Source of the DNA: Porphyromonas gingivalis ATCC 33277
GTDB lineage: Bacteria; Bacteroidota; Bacteroidia; Bacteroidales; Porphyromonadaceae
Length of the DNA: 64,000 nucleotides
Direction of reading: 5' to 3'
Assembly (NCBI RefSeq): GCF_000010505.1
Contig: NC_010729.1
Location: 1,619,501 to 1,683,500 of the forward strand
Part shown: in pieces, positions 30,819-40,066 of the stretch
Position numbering within the stretch: position 1 is the stretch's first letter
Layout of the letters: the number at the start of each line of letters is the position of its first letter
The notes under the pieces: model-generated
The model's input: only the letters and a program-made list of their open reading frames with translations
Told to the model about the DNA's origin: nothing
Database searches by the model: none
Position numbers and translations under genes: made by a program

Positions 30819-31304
30819 TCAGTCGGGATAGTTCAGGTTCTCCTCCGTCGCTACATCGAGTACCTCACGCAGGTATTTCTCGGCCTCATATTTGGCCATC
30901 GGCAGGTTGTGCAGCAGGCAGTTGCCACAGTCGCGCGGCTCCGTACCCGGCACTTCTCCTTCGAAGTCTCTGATGAAGCGGAAAGTCTCCTGCATGAGGG
31001 GCAGTATATCTTTGGATACGTAATTGCCTCGCATCAGAAAGTAATTGCCCGTAAGGCAGCCCATCGGCCCCCAGAAAACGATCCTGTCCTTATAAAGCGG
31101 ATGATTACGCAGATAAGTTGCAGCCAAATGCTCGATCGTATGCAGTTCGGGTGCTCCAAGCACCGGTTCGCGATTGGGCTCTTTCATTCGAATATCGAAA
31201 GTCGTAACCACCTCTCCCCCTATATAGTCCTTGCGGGAGACATATATGCCTCGTTTGAGGCGAATATGATCTAACTGAAAACTGGGAATTTTTTCCATCT
31301 CCAT
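30819..31304 (-). CDS. luxS: S-ribosylhomocysteine lyase LuxS
   Basis: Cleaves S-ribosylhomocysteine to homocysteine and DPD, the precursor of autoinducer-2, in the activated methyl cycle. The 161-residue protein has the metal site HTIEH (His55, His59) with Cys126 in DCGNC, and the catalytic Cys83 in GPMGCLTGNY. It is 18 bases downstream of the Pfs nucleosidase that makes its substrate, the standard pfs-luxS pairing. The region after the stop belongs to the MITE-like element. Confidence 0.98.
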   Translation of the reverse strand: MEMEKIPSFQLDHIRLKRGIYVSRKDYIGGEVVTTFDIRMKEPNREPVLGAPELHTIEHLAATYLRNHPLYKDRIVFWGPMGCLTGNYFLMRGNYVSKDILPLMQETFRFIRDFEGEVPGTEPRDCGNCLLHNLPMAKYEAEKYLREVLDVATEENLNYPD

Positions 31305-31322
31305 ATCGGGATTGTCTTATTT

Positions 31323-32009
31323 CTACATTGCATCGAATACTCTTTCGAGAATAGAAAAGGTAGCCGGAGAAGCCTTGCGCCAGAAGTCCATATACTCCGC
31401 AAAGTTATCCCGACCTTCGCCGGCAATATCGCTGATAATACGCACGGCGATGAACGGGACTCTGTATATATATGCCACCTGAGCCAACGCAGCAGACTCC
31501 ATATCCACGGCAACGGCATCGGGAAAAGTACGACGAACAAAGTCTTGCTCCTCCGATGATGACAAGAAACGATCGCCACAACAAACCACACCCTCTCGGA
31601 CAGGTACCGGAAGCGAACGAAAAAGGGCGAGAAGATCCTCCGAAACGGGATAATAAAGGGGAAAACCCTGCACCTGCCCCCAAGCAATATCGGCTCCGCA
31701 CGAAACATCGTGATAGCAGACAGCCGTGGACACTACCGTATCATGGATAGCGACATTCCGCCCCAATCCTCCACTCACGCCTATATTGATGAGGTAGTCG
31801 GGACGATAGCGGCGGATCAGTTCTCCGGCACAGACAGCAGCAGCCACCTTCCCTATTCCGCTCAGGGCATATATGACGCGATGTCCTCCGACAATTCCGA
31901 CAACGGCACGGAAAACCGCATCCCGTATTTCTTCCTTGTTTTCGAGGATGTCCGGTAGCAGGCGAAACTCTTTCCCCATGGCTACTACCACACCGATAGT
32001 CTTGTTCAT
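31323..32009 (-). CDS. mtnN: 5'-methylthioadenosine/S-adenosylhomocysteine nucleosidase
   Basis: Hydrolyses adenine from S-adenosylhomocysteine and methylthioadenosine, detoxifying methylation by-products. The 228-residue protein starts MNKTIGVVVAMGKEFRLLPD with the family's M/E pattern, has the GVSGGLG loop, and contains VDMESAALAQVAY for ribose and catalysis, with the conserved Asp in RIISDIAGEG. Directly upstream of luxS with an 18-base gap, so both recycling steps are made together. Confidence 0.96.
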   Translation of the reverse strand: MNKTIGVVVAMGKEFRLLPDILENKEEIRDAVFRAVVGIVGGHRVIYALSGIGKVAAAVCAGELIRRYRPDYLINIGVSGGLGRNVAIHDTVVSTAVCYHDVSCGADIAWGQVQGFPLYYPVSEDLLALFRSLPVPVREGVVCCGDRFLSSSEEQDFVRRTFPDAVAVDMESAALAQVAYIYRVPFIAVRIISDIAGEGRDNFAEYMDFWRKASPATFSILERVFDAM

Positions 32010-32411
32010 TGCTGTACGGCTTCTATTCTTCGATCGGCCAAAGGTATATCATCTGTCACAATATGATTGTATGCAGACTCGTCAGTCGACACATACACGA
32101 CAGACCTCTTTATAATCATTCGAGGGCGACGTATGCTGAAAAAGGGCCGGAAGTCGGAGAGGTTAATCCGATCCTTGCGTTATAGAAAGAGTCGGTATTG
32201 TACCGGACTCTTTCCGTTTAATCTTGCCTTAATTCTATCGTTGTATGACCAATCCGGGGTTAAAGAGCAATAATCACAAAACTATTCGACGAGGATTTTT
32301 TGGGATGCCACGATGATGAAGTCAGGATAATAACGCAATCGAGGCAGCATCGGAGAGAGATAAAGCCTCTCGCCATGCTGCCCCGATCTGTTTGTTAGTA
32401 CTCGCGCGTCG
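32010..32411. other. Intergenic region between mtnN and the type IX cargo gene
   Basis: No gene is seen. Two hairpins are present: one at 32343-32382 just after the cargo gene, and one at 32185-32214 (GAAAGAGTCGGT with ACCGGACTCTTTC) between it and the mtnN start. Both could end minus-strand transcription. Confidence 0.55.
32343..32382 (-). terminator. Hairpin after the type IX cargo gene
   Basis: Stem GGCAGCAT plus GAGAG pairs with CTCTC plus ATGCTGCC, with small bulges and a loop of about 8 bases. It starts 30 bases after the gene's stop. The minus-strand side lacks a T run, so termination may not be factor-independent. Confidence 0.5.
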
Positions 32412-33806
32412 TTATTGAACGATCACTCTTTCTGTAATATCACCGATCTGCAAGAGGAAAACGCCCTTGAGATGGCTGATATCTATCTGCTGGAAGATGT
32501 TATTAAGCGTAACTCTGTAAACAATCTGTCCGTTCATATCTATAAGAGACGCCACTTTGCCTACCATTTCTGCCGGTATCTCTATCGTCAAATCTTTTGA
32601 TGTGGGTATGGGATAGACATGGAAGCCTTTGGTGTCGACTTCTCCTACGGCATTGCTCTTCTTCATCAGGGCTGTCACTTCTGTATCTTTCTCAAGAAGG
32701 AATTCATACGGAGCCTCGATACTCTCTCCGTTCACCATTACCTTGTCCACTTCGTAACCTTCGGCAGGGATGGGATGTATTTTAATACGACGGCCTGCCA
32801 CTAATGTGGAACCGCTGTTCAGGGGCTGCCCGTCGGCCGTTAGCTTTATCTCTCCATTTTCGGGCTGGATGACCACTACGGAATATACAGAGATAGGTTC
32901 ATAAATCGCTTCTATTTCATTTGTAGATTCTTTGACTACTACATGAGTATAACTGTTTTTGAAGGGTAGTCCTGAAAAATCCACATAATCTTTAAGTCCG
33001 AAATATACTAAATCTGCTATGGAAGGCTTTGGGAAGAATGTCTCTGAAGCGAGCATTTCTTTGTCGTACTCATAGTAGTACCAGAAATCGTCACGCCCGG
33101 CTTTGACAATATCCATTCCTTCACTGTCGTATTCGTATATCAATTCAAATTCGTTCAAACCTGTACTGGCCGGTCCCGGTATAAACCTGATAGCAACTAT
33201 TTTGTTGAGGTTATTGTATGTAAGCTCTTCCCGATTGAATTCTTGTCCGCTTCCCGGATCGGTTTGAATCATCTCTTTCAAGAGTCCGTTTTCATTATAG
33301 ATTAGTTCTGTCGTGCGCAGATCGCCCCATACATTGGCCATAACGTCGAAGAAATCTATATCCGCTTTGATCAGTTTCATATCGGCATCGTAGGAAAAAT
33401 CGATACGGATATCCTCTATCAACTCCTGACTTCCATCTTTAGGCGAGTATCTGCTGAAATGAGTGATATAACCCTTGTCATCGCGGACAAATTCCCATTT
33501 TCTGACAGGTATCTGAACGGTTCCATCGTATTCCTCCTCACGAATCATATATCCGCCTTCATTGAAAAAGAATCGTCTTTCGTGTTCGATCTCTCCCGAA
33601 GACTCATCCACCGAATAGATCCTTTGCAGACGGTTGTCGACTCCGTATTCGTAATTAGAGTAGGAGGAGAAGCTTTTTTCTTTTACAATCCTGTGTTTGA
33701 ATTGCTGCGGATCGGCATGGAAGTAATTTGGAGCCATTGTCTGAGCATTAGCGCTCCAAATCCATGCACATAAGAAAGCCACGGAGGCCAAAAAAAGTTT
33801 TTTCAT
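32412..33806 (-). CDS. Secreted protein with type IX C-terminal sorting domain
   Basis: A 464-residue protein of unknown function. After a signal peptide (MKKLFLASVAF to ANAQ) comes a region of repeated short beta elements with YD-like pattern, such as LIYNENGLLKEM and LTYNNLNKIVAI. A domain resembling the divergent InlB B-repeat follows (QPENGEIKLTADGQPL to EVTALM). The last 75 residues form a type IX sorting domain: GFHVYPIPTSKDLTIEIP, LIDMNGQIVYR, and the ending GDITERVIVQ. It should be exported to the cell surface by the same route as RgpB. The frame starts five codons earlier; the chosen ATG begins the signal peptide cleanly. Confidence 0.85.
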   Translation of the reverse strand: MKKLFLASVAFLCAWIWSANAQTMAPNYFHADPQQFKHRIVKEKSFSSYSNYEYGVDNRLQRIYSVDESSGEIEHERRFFFNEGGYMIREEEYDGTVQIPVRKWEFVRDDKGYITHFSRYSPKDGSQELIEDIRIDFSYDADMKLIKADIDFFDVMANVWGDLRTTELIYNENGLLKEMIQTDPGSGQEFNREELTYNNLNKIVAIRFIPGPASTGLNEFELIYEYDSEGMDIVKAGRDDFWYYYEYDKEMLASETFFPKPSIADLVYFGLKDYVDFSGLPFKNSYTHVVVKESTNEIEAIYEPISVYSVVVIQPENGEIKLTADGQPLNSGSTLVAGRRIKIHPIPAEGYEVDKVMVNGESIEAPYEFLLEKDTEVTALMKKSNAVGEVDTKGFHVYPIPTSKDLTIEIPAEMVGKVASLIDMNGQIVYRVTLNNIFQQIDISHLKGVFLLQIGDITERVIVQ

Positions 33807-33984
33807 AATGATTTTTCTCATTGGTTATTAGCGACGGCAAAGGTATCGGCCGCCATCAGACAGGCCAATACCTACCTTAGGGTATTCTTTTCACTTATTT
33901 GGATGGAATTAGGTATTTCTGACGATATTCCTAATAGTTTGCTGTTACCTCTTGAGGATATTCCTTATAGGTGTCTCCTGTATG

Positions 33985-34042
33985 GAGACCTTTGCACAAC
34001 AAGCAGGCATTTTATCCATTCATTTTATTGTGTGTCGGCCGA
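33985..34042 (+). repeat. Dispersed 60-bp module, copy B
   Basis: Begins GAGACCTTTGCACAACAAGC and runs through TTATTGTGTGTCGGCCGA, matching 30149-30212. It lies 160 bases before array 3, whereas copy A is only about ten bases before array 2. Confidence 0.7.
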
Positions 34043-34202
34043 TTTGTTTTGTGTGTTTATGGTATGATCAATGACACAAAACGGTGGTACGACAAGGAAA
34101 ATCATCCGACGAGAAGAGGTCTCATTCAGGGACGTCATGTCAACGAATCGATACGGGAAAGCACGGAATGTATTTTTGACCCAAGTCGATATGCTTACAT
34201 AA

Positions 34203-34449
34203 GAGGATACTATGGTCTCACATGAGAGGATACTATGGTCTCATACGAGATGATACTATGGTCTCATATGAGAGGATACTATGGTCTCGCATGAGAGGAT
34301 ACTATGGTCTCACACGAGAGGATACTATGGTCTCGTATGAGAGGATACTATGGTCTCATATGAGAGGATACTATGGTCTCATATGAGAGGATACTATGGT
34401 CTCACATGAGAGGATACTATGGTCTCACACGAGAGGATACTATGGTCTA
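34203..34449. repeat. Tandem palindromic array 3: eleven units of 23 bp
   Basis: The core ATACTATGGTCTC recurs at exactly 23-bp steps from 34207 to 34437. Each unit carries a CTCATATGAG-type palindrome whose two central pairs vary (CATATG, CACATG, TACGAG and so on), while the rest is nearly invariant. The last unit lacks the second half. There are no spacers, so this is not a CRISPR. Confidence 0.95.
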
Positions 34450-34826
34450 TTGATGGAAGATGCTATCTGCTCTCTGCCGGATGGCAGGTTCGGGGAGTGG
34501 GAGGTTCCGTGCGAGCTGTTAAACCGATAGATGAGATTGTCGCATGGCATTTTCCGGGAGATTTCATTGTCAATTGACTGATTTTTCAGTGTCGTTATAG
34601 ATATGAATACCTCTAAAGCTCCTCCATGACTTATGCGACACGCTCTATAGGTGAGCAAAAACGATACCGAAAAGATACTTCTTGATGACCTTCTCTTTTT
34701 GCGAAGGGCTCGTTATATGAATCATTTTCAGTTTATAAAATCGATTCCAATTAAATATAGAGAACGAAAACGATTCGTATATAAACCGTTGGCTTTCTAT
34801 GGCCGTTTCGGGAGATGATAAAACAG

Positions 34827-34866
34827 AGGCACCCACCGAGTTCGCGACCGAACCGGGTGGGTGCCT
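34827..34866 (-). terminator. Terminator after dpp7
   Basis: A 10-bp stem AGGCACCCAC with GTGGGTGCCT and further partial pairing inside (CGAGTTCG with CGAACC). It lies 78 bases after the dpp7 stop on the minus strand and is followed by CTGTTTTA. Confidence 0.65.
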
Positions 34867-34944
34867 TATATCCTTGGTTGTCGAAAGGAGACTTATCAGT
34901 CTCTATTGATCACAAGGATTTTTGTTTGTTGTAGGGCGAATGGA

Positions 34945-37083
34945 TTAGATCAACTTCAGCTCTTGGATGAGACGGGGACACTGACCCCATTTATCGATCA
35001 TGAAGAGAACGTAGCGGATGTCCACGCTGATTGTGCGCTGCAGATCGGGTTCGAACTCGATGTCACCACTCATAGCTTCCCAGTTGCCATCGAAAGCAAG
35101 ACCGATCAGACGGCCGTTCTTATCGAATACGGGGCTACCGGAGTTACCGCCCGTGATGTCGTTGTTCGAGAGGAAAGCGATATGGAGCTGACCGTTCTCG
35201 GCATAGCGACCATAGTTTTTGGTGCGGAAGAGGTCGAGGATATTCTCCTGTACGGCAAACTCATCGCTCTTAGGATCCTGCTTCTCCAATACGCCCTTAC
35301 CTGTCGTATGATAGTTGTACCAGGCACCGTCCTGCGGTTCATATCCCTTGATGGAGCCGTAGCTCATACGCATGGTGAAGTTGGCATCGCTCGGCAGAGC
35401 ACGTCCGGGGTACATCTCACGCAAACCGGCAAAGAAAAGACGCTTGCCCTTCTCAATGGCATAGGCATTGGCCATCGCATCGGCCTGAATAGCGCGAGCA
35501 GCAGCTATTACGCTCTTGGAAAGCTCTACAGCCGGATCTTTCTCGATAGCCTTGGCAAACTTTTCCTTGTCCATGGACTTGAGCATGGCATGGAACTTGT
35601 CACTATAAGGAACCACACTCTTGTCGAATACGAAGTCTGCATACTTCTTCGTGTCGCCTTTGAACTTCTTGTCGATTACATTCTTGAATATATCGGGGAG
35701 CTTGTCGGCAGGGATACGCCGGCGTACAATATCGAGCATGGCGGGCAGCACCTTACGGTCGAGCGAGGGGAGGTAGTCTTTGTACTTGTCATCAAGCGAT
35801 TTGAGGATACCGGCATGAGCATCAGGATTTGTAGCCAATGCGTTGGCAAACTGTGCAAAACGAACCACCTCGGTACCACCGAAGAGCGTCTCGCTCAAAT
35901 AAGTCATCTCACGATTGGCCTTGGCTCCTTCCTTATAAGCCTTTTCGAGAGAAGACAATACATCGCCATAGACAGCACTCTTGCCGTTCTTACGGATCCA
36001 GTCTGCGAATGCTCTTTCCTCGGCACGCTTGCGACCTATCACGTCAAGACGAGCGAGACCGCGGTTCATACCGATCGAATTCTTCCAATAGTTAGCACTC
36101 TGAGCATACTTGCTGGCATATTTGATACGGGTAGCTTGATCTGCACTCATGGCTTCCTTCCAGATACCTTGCTTGATACCGCGAACTTCGATACGGGGAT
36201 TGTTCTCGTTTTCGATACGATCTTCCACACCCCAAGAAGTGAGGTAGCGATCCGTACTGCCCGGGAAACCGATGGTCATGGCATAGTCGTCAGCCTTGTA
36301 GCCTTGCATGGATACGGCAGCGAAGTAAACGGGCTTATAGGGTTTATTGTCCTTGCTGTATTCGGCCGGACGGTTGTCGGCACCGGCATACACGCGGAAT
36401 ACGCTGAAGTCGCCCGTGTGACGCGGCCACATCCAGTTGTCCGTATCGCCTCCGAACTTACCTACAGAGCTGGGAGGAGCAAATACCATACGAACGTCCT
36501 TGAATACATCGTAGACGATGAGGAAGTATTCGTTGTTGGAATAGAAAGGCTCTACGATGCAGAGTTGGTTCTCGTCTGCATTTTCTTTTTTGGCCAGTTC
36601 TTGGCATACCTCCTGAGCTTTGCGCAGACGCTCCATCTCGTCAGTGATACCCTTGAGCTGTCCTTCTACCTTGTCCGTTACCTTCACGATCTTGCGCAGA
36701 TACTTCACGGAAAGACCCGGAATCGGAAGCTCCTCACCCATCGTGCGAGAAACGAAACCATCGCGCAGATAGTCGTGATCCACCGTGCTTTGGCTCTGGA
36801 TAGCACCGTATCCGCAGTGGTGGTTGGTAAAGATCAGGCCCTGATCGGACACTGTGATACCGGTACATCCGCCACCGAAGATAACCACGGCATTGGCAAT
36901 GGACGGCTTGTCGAAACTGTAGAGCGAATCCAACGGGAGCGTAAAGCCGAGCTCACGCATTCGATCCAGATTCTCCTGATTGAGTTCGTTGAGGAGCCAC
37001 ATGCCTTTGTCGGCTTTGGCCACCCCTGAAGCACCCAATAGCAGGGCTGCTCCGAGAAGAATACTTTTTAATTTCATTTGCAT
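34945..37083 (-). CDS. dpp7: Dipeptidyl peptidase 7 (family S46)
   Basis: Periplasmic serine peptidase that removes dipeptides with a hydrophobic second residue from peptide N-termini. The 712-residue protein has a signal peptide (ending VAKA, about residue 24). The catalytic His89 is in LIFTNHHCGYG and Ser648 in DITGGNSGSPVF; the Asp of the triad lies in the GGDTDNWMWPRHTGD region. Residue 666 in LAFDGNW is Gly, the signature of DPP7; the acidic-specific paralogue DPP11 has Arg at the matching place. It ends the chain of proteolysis begun by gingipains. The start has a second in-frame Met two codons in. Confidence 0.96.
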   Translation of the reverse strand: MQMKLKSILLGAALLLGASGVAKADKGMWLLNELNQENLDRMRELGFTLPLDSLYSFDKPSIANAVVIFGGGCTGITVSDQGLIFTNHHCGYGAIQSQSTVDHDYLRDGFVSRTMGEELPIPGLSVKYLRKIVKVTDKVEGQLKGITDEMERLRKAQEVCQELAKKENADENQLCIVEPFYSNNEYFLIVYDVFKDVRMVFAPPSSVGKFGGDTDNWMWPRHTGDFSVFRVYAGADNRPAEYSKDNKPYKPVYFAAVSMQGYKADDYAMTIGFPGSTDRYLTSWGVEDRIENENNPRIEVRGIKQGIWKEAMSADQATRIKYASKYAQSANYWKNSIGMNRGLARLDVIGRKRAEERAFADWIRKNGKSAVYGDVLSSLEKAYKEGAKANREMTYLSETLFGGTEVVRFAQFANALATNPDAHAGILKSLDDKYKDYLPSLDRKVLPAMLDIVRRRIPADKLPDIFKNVIDKKFKGDTKKYADFVFDKSVVPYSDKFHAMLKSMDKEKFAKAIEKDPAVELSKSVIAAARAIQADAMANAYAIEKGKRLFFAGLREMYPGRALPSDANFTMRMSYGSIKGYEPQDGAWYNYHTTGKGVLEKQDPKSDEFAVQENILDLFRTKNYGRYAENGQLHIAFLSNNDITGGNSGSPVFDKNGRLIGLAFDGNWEAMSGDIEFEPDLQRTISVDIRYVLFMIDKWGQCPRLIQELKLI

Positions 37084-37098
37084 TACTGTTTATGGTTG

Positions 37099-38517
37099 TT
37101 ACCTATGATTATTGTCTATGATAAGGCGCACTTTCTTGGTCTTGGTACGCGTAGCCATCCATGAGCTTAGCTTGTTTATTTCCGACTGGCTTATCCGGTC
37201 TTTCGGACGCACCACGACGAGCAATACGGAATCCCTACCCTGTGCCACTCCGGACGAAGGTACCAGCATAGCCGAATTGATAGAGGGGAAAATCACTTGC
37301 AGCTCTTGGGCTATCTCACTCTCCATCGAAGAGAAACGGTTGTAGAAGTTTAATACATTTCGGAGCGAATCGATCTGCCGCTGCTGGTTTCGAATGATTT
37401 TCTCGCCATTGTCATAGAGGTCTTTCAGCAAAACGTTTTTCAGTTCGTTCACATCGGTCTCTTCCTGCTCATAACCGAAGCCCTGTTTGATGTTCAGTTC
37501 TACGCCGGACAAACCGTATGAAGAGAGCTTTGTTTTCGCACTGTCTATCTGAGCCGGAGAAACGGTAGCACCGATCAATACCACTTCTATATGCTTCCGG
37601 TTGTTCTCTTCCAGTAGCTGGTCGCGTATGACCTGCGTATTGGGGATACTGCCGATCACCTCTCGCACGTACTTGTGTGCGTTTTCCTGAAGTAGATTGT
37701 TGCTGAAGAGCTGTATGCTCAGATAGATACTCGGAGCAATCGTACATACGGCAATGACCGTAATGATCCGGCGCACTTTCTGCTCTCGCTGTTTATTGAG
37801 GAAGACTTTGCGTGGGAACTTCAGCAAACGTACTGCAAGGAAGGTAGCCAGTGCGATAAATACAGAATTGATGATGAAGAGATAGAAAGCCCCGAAGAAA
37901 TATGCAAACTGCCCCGTACCAAGGCCGAAACCGGCAGTACAGAGAGGAGGCATAAGGGCCGTCGCGATAGCCACACCGGGTATTACATTGCCCTTGCTTT
38001 TGGTACTGCCGGCGACAATCCCCGCAGCACCACCGAAGAATGCGATCAGCACGTCGTACAGAGTAGGCTGCGTACGTGCCAAAAGTTCGCTCTGTTCTTG
38101 TCCGACAGGAGAGATAAAGAAAAACAACGTAGCCGTGAGAATACTGAAAAGCGTGGCCAACCCCAAGTTGCGGAGCGAACGCTTGACAAGCTCAAAGTCC
38201 AAAATGCCCAGTCCCAAGCCGAATCCGATGATCGGTCCCATAAGCGGGGAGATCAACATGGCACCGATGATAACGGCAGTCGAATTGACATTAAGACCAA
38301 GAGAAGCGATGAAGATGGCGAAGATAAGGATCCAGAGCTTCGTACCACGGAAATCGACATCTGCCTTGATAAGGTCGATGGTCTGATAGTCGTTCTCTTT
38401 CTCTTGTCGGAGGTCGAGGAGCGACTTGATATACTCCACAAAAGTCCGTTTGATATCCGACGGTGTCGGAGTAGGAGTAGGAGTCGGGGTAGGAGTAGTA
38501 CCGAGATTACTGTCCAT
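37099..38517 (-). CDS. DUF389 family membrane protein with N-terminal Thr-Pro repeat
   Basis: A 472-residue protein of unknown function. It begins MDSNLGTTPTPTPTPTPTP, a dipeptide run coded by an imperfect hexanucleotide repeat. Then come about six membrane helices with the DUF389 core NVNSTAVIIGAMLISPLMGP and GVAIATALMPPLCTAGFGLG. The C-terminal third is soluble, with a coiled-coil-like stretch (RNQQRQIDSLRNVLNFYNR). It sits 15 bases from dpp7 and 21 bases from the flippase gene, so an operon is possible but the functions do not obviously connect. Transport or signalling roles have been guessed for the family. Confidence 0.82.
   Translation of the reverse strand: MDSNLGTTPTPTPTPTPTPSDIKRTFVEYIKSLLDLRQEKENDYQTIDLIKADVDFRGTKLWILIFAIFIASLGLNVNSTAVIIGAMLISPLMGPIIGFGLGLGILDFELVKRSLRNLGLATLFSILTATLFFFISPVGQEQSELLARTQPTLYDVLIAFFGGAAGIVAGSTKSKGNVIPGVAIATALMPPLCTAGFGLGTGQFAYFFGAFYLFIINSVFIALATFLAVRLLKFPRKVFLNKQREQKVRRIITVIAVCTIAPSIYLSIQLFSNNLLQENAHKYVREVIGSIPNTQVIRDQLLEENNRKHIEVVLIGATVSPAQIDSAKTKLSSYGLSGVELNIKQGFGYEQEETDVNELKNVLLKDLYDNGEKIIRNQQRQIDSLRNVLNFYNRFSSMESEIAQELQVIFPSINSAMLVPSSGVAQGRDSVLLVVVRPKDRISQSEINKLSSWMATRTKTKKVRLIIDNNHR
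38461..38501 (-). repeat. Imperfect hexanucleotide microsatellite encoding Thr-Pro repeats
   Basis: ACTCCT-like hexamers (with ACCCCG and ACTCCG variants) repeat about six times on the minus strand. Changes by whole units keep the reading frame and would only lengthen or shorten the N-terminal tail of the DUF389 protein. Confidence 0.8.
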
Positions 38518-38538
38518 AAGTAAATATAAATTAGGGGA

Positions 38539-40044
38539 TTATCTTTTTCGTATTCTATTGAGCATGGGGACTGCTATCCCACTCAGGTCTTTCCTGAAAG
38601 CTATGATGACAAATAATAAGACAAACAATGTGTTGACACCCAATCGAAGGGCTGTATACTGCGGAAACAGATAGGCCACACAATATGTTCCGCCCACGAG
38701 CAAAGCTGTCAGAGCGGCATAGAACAAAGCATTTCCGAGACGGTATGGAACGGGGAAATAGTACCTCCCCATAAAATAAGAAAGCAGCATGATCAGACCA
38801 TTGCTGATCACCGAAGCCCATGCACAAGCCATAAAGCCGTAGGTACGCGCACCGAAGACGATGATCAGCACCGTAGTGACGCAGCCGATCAGAGAAAAGA
38901 TCGCACCCCATATCGTTCGGTCGGTGACCTTGTACCAAAGCGAGAGATTGAAGTAAATGCCGAACATCAACTGCCCCAGCATCACGAAAGGCACGACCTT
39001 GAGTCCTCCGTAATATGCCGGACCGACAAAGTGCTTGAGGATGTCCATATAAGCCATCACACCCAGATAGATGAAACAAACAAAGATGATGAAGTACTTC
39101 ATCGCCGTAGCATAGGACTCCTTTCCCTCTTCCTCGCCACTTTTGATCTTGGCGAAGACGAAAGGATCGTAGGCATAGCGAAAGGCCTGGGTGAACATCA
39201 CCATGATGATGGCCAGCTTGTAGCATGCGCCATAGATACCGAGCTGTGCTTTCCCCTCCGCCGGATCGTCGAAAAGCATGGGAAAGAGAATCTTATCGGC
39301 CTGATTGTTGAAGCTGCCGGCCAAGCCCAACAGCAGAATAGGGAAAGAATAGGCCAGCATCTTGCGCAGAACGTCCGGACGAAATACGCGGCCGGCATGC
39401 CGCCAATGAGGAAAAAGCATGGCCATCTGCACGAGGTTGCAAATGAAGTTGATGACGAACACGTACCCCAATTCGTAGTTCGGGCGGTAGAAGCTATCGA
39501 TCCACTCCGGATGTAAGGCATAAATACGGGGACACAGGAAGAGGAAAAAGATCGTAAGGACGATGGTCAGCAGGATGAATGTCAGCCGAACGAACATAAA
39601 TCGCCACGGCCGGTTCGCATAGCGCAGATAGGCCAATGGAATGGCCATGAAAGCATCCATCGCCACGATAGCGAGCAGCAGACCCACGTACTCCGGATGA
39701 GCGGCATAGCCCATACTCCCACTGAGCGGTCTGAGAAAAAGCAAGCCTGCACAAAGGAAGAATGTGGATGTAGCCCCCAAAGACCACAACGTGGTGGAAT
39801 AGACTTCGTTCGGACGTTCGGCCTTATTGATGAAGCGGAAGAAACCGGTCTCCATCCCATAAGTCAGGACGATCATGGCCAGTGCCGTCCAAGCGTATAG
39901 ATTGGTCATATTGCCGAAGTCGGCAGTGCCCGGCAGTGCGCGTACATAGACGATGGTCATCAGCCAATTGAGCAGACGTACCAGGATGGTACTCAGGCCG
40001 TAAACGGCCGTATCTTTCATCAAACCTCGTATTCCGGATGCCAT
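38539..40044 (-). CDS. Polysaccharide biosynthesis flippase (Wzx/MOP family)
   Basis: A 501-residue membrane protein with about 12-14 helices. The N-terminus GIRGLMKDTAVYGLSTILVRLLNW and the later NNQADKILFP segment fit the polysaccharide transporter branch of the MOP superfamily, which flips lipid-linked glycans or precursors across the inner membrane. The substrate cannot be identified; no glycosyltransferase cluster adjoins. It lies 22 bases downstream of ruvB, so the ruvB-flippase-DUF389-dpp7 run may be one transcript. Confidence 0.85.
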   Translation of the reverse strand: MASGIRGLMKDTAVYGLSTILVRLLNWLMTIVYVRALPGTADFGNMTNLYAWTALAMIVLTYGMETGFFRFINKAERPNEVYSTTLWSLGATSTFFLCAGLLFLRPLSGSMGYAAHPEYVGLLLAIVAMDAFMAIPLAYLRYANRPWRFMFVRLTFILLTIVLTIFFLFLCPRIYALHPEWIDSFYRPNYELGYVFVINFICNLVQMAMLFPHWRHAGRVFRPDVLRKMLAYSFPILLLGLAGSFNNQADKILFPMLFDDPAEGKAQLGIYGACYKLAIIMVMFTQAFRYAYDPFVFAKIKSGEEEGKESYATAMKYFIIFVCFIYLGVMAYMDILKHFVGPAYYGGLKVVPFVMLGQLMFGIYFNLSLWYKVTDRTIWGAIFSLIGCVTTVLIIVFGARTYGFMACAWASVISNGLIMLLSYFMGRYYFPVPYRLGNALFYAALTALLVGGTYCVAYLFPQYTALRLGVNTLFVLLFVIIAFRKDLSGIAVPMLNRIRKR

Positions 40045-40066
40045 ATATCAGCAGATTAGAAAGTCG

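Larger units (their letters stand above)
33822..34944. other. Intergenic region with palindromic array 3
   Basis: About 1.1 kb without a supported gene. It holds the second copy of a 60-bp module (33985-34042), the 11-unit array (34203-34449), and the dpp7 terminator. Open frames inside the array are repeat products. Confidence 0.75.

Noticed and set aside
34203-34449. Possible CRISPR array
   Set aside because: Units are directly adjacent at 23 bp with no unique spacers, and no cas genes are near.
34861-37029. A 722-codon open frame on the plus strand opposite dpp7
   Set aside because: It mirrors dpp7 almost exactly, has no signal or domain, and such long antisense frames follow from the codon bias of the true gene.
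38461-38501. On/off phase variation of the DUF389 gene
   Set aside because: The repeat unit is six bases, so slippage keeps the reading frame.
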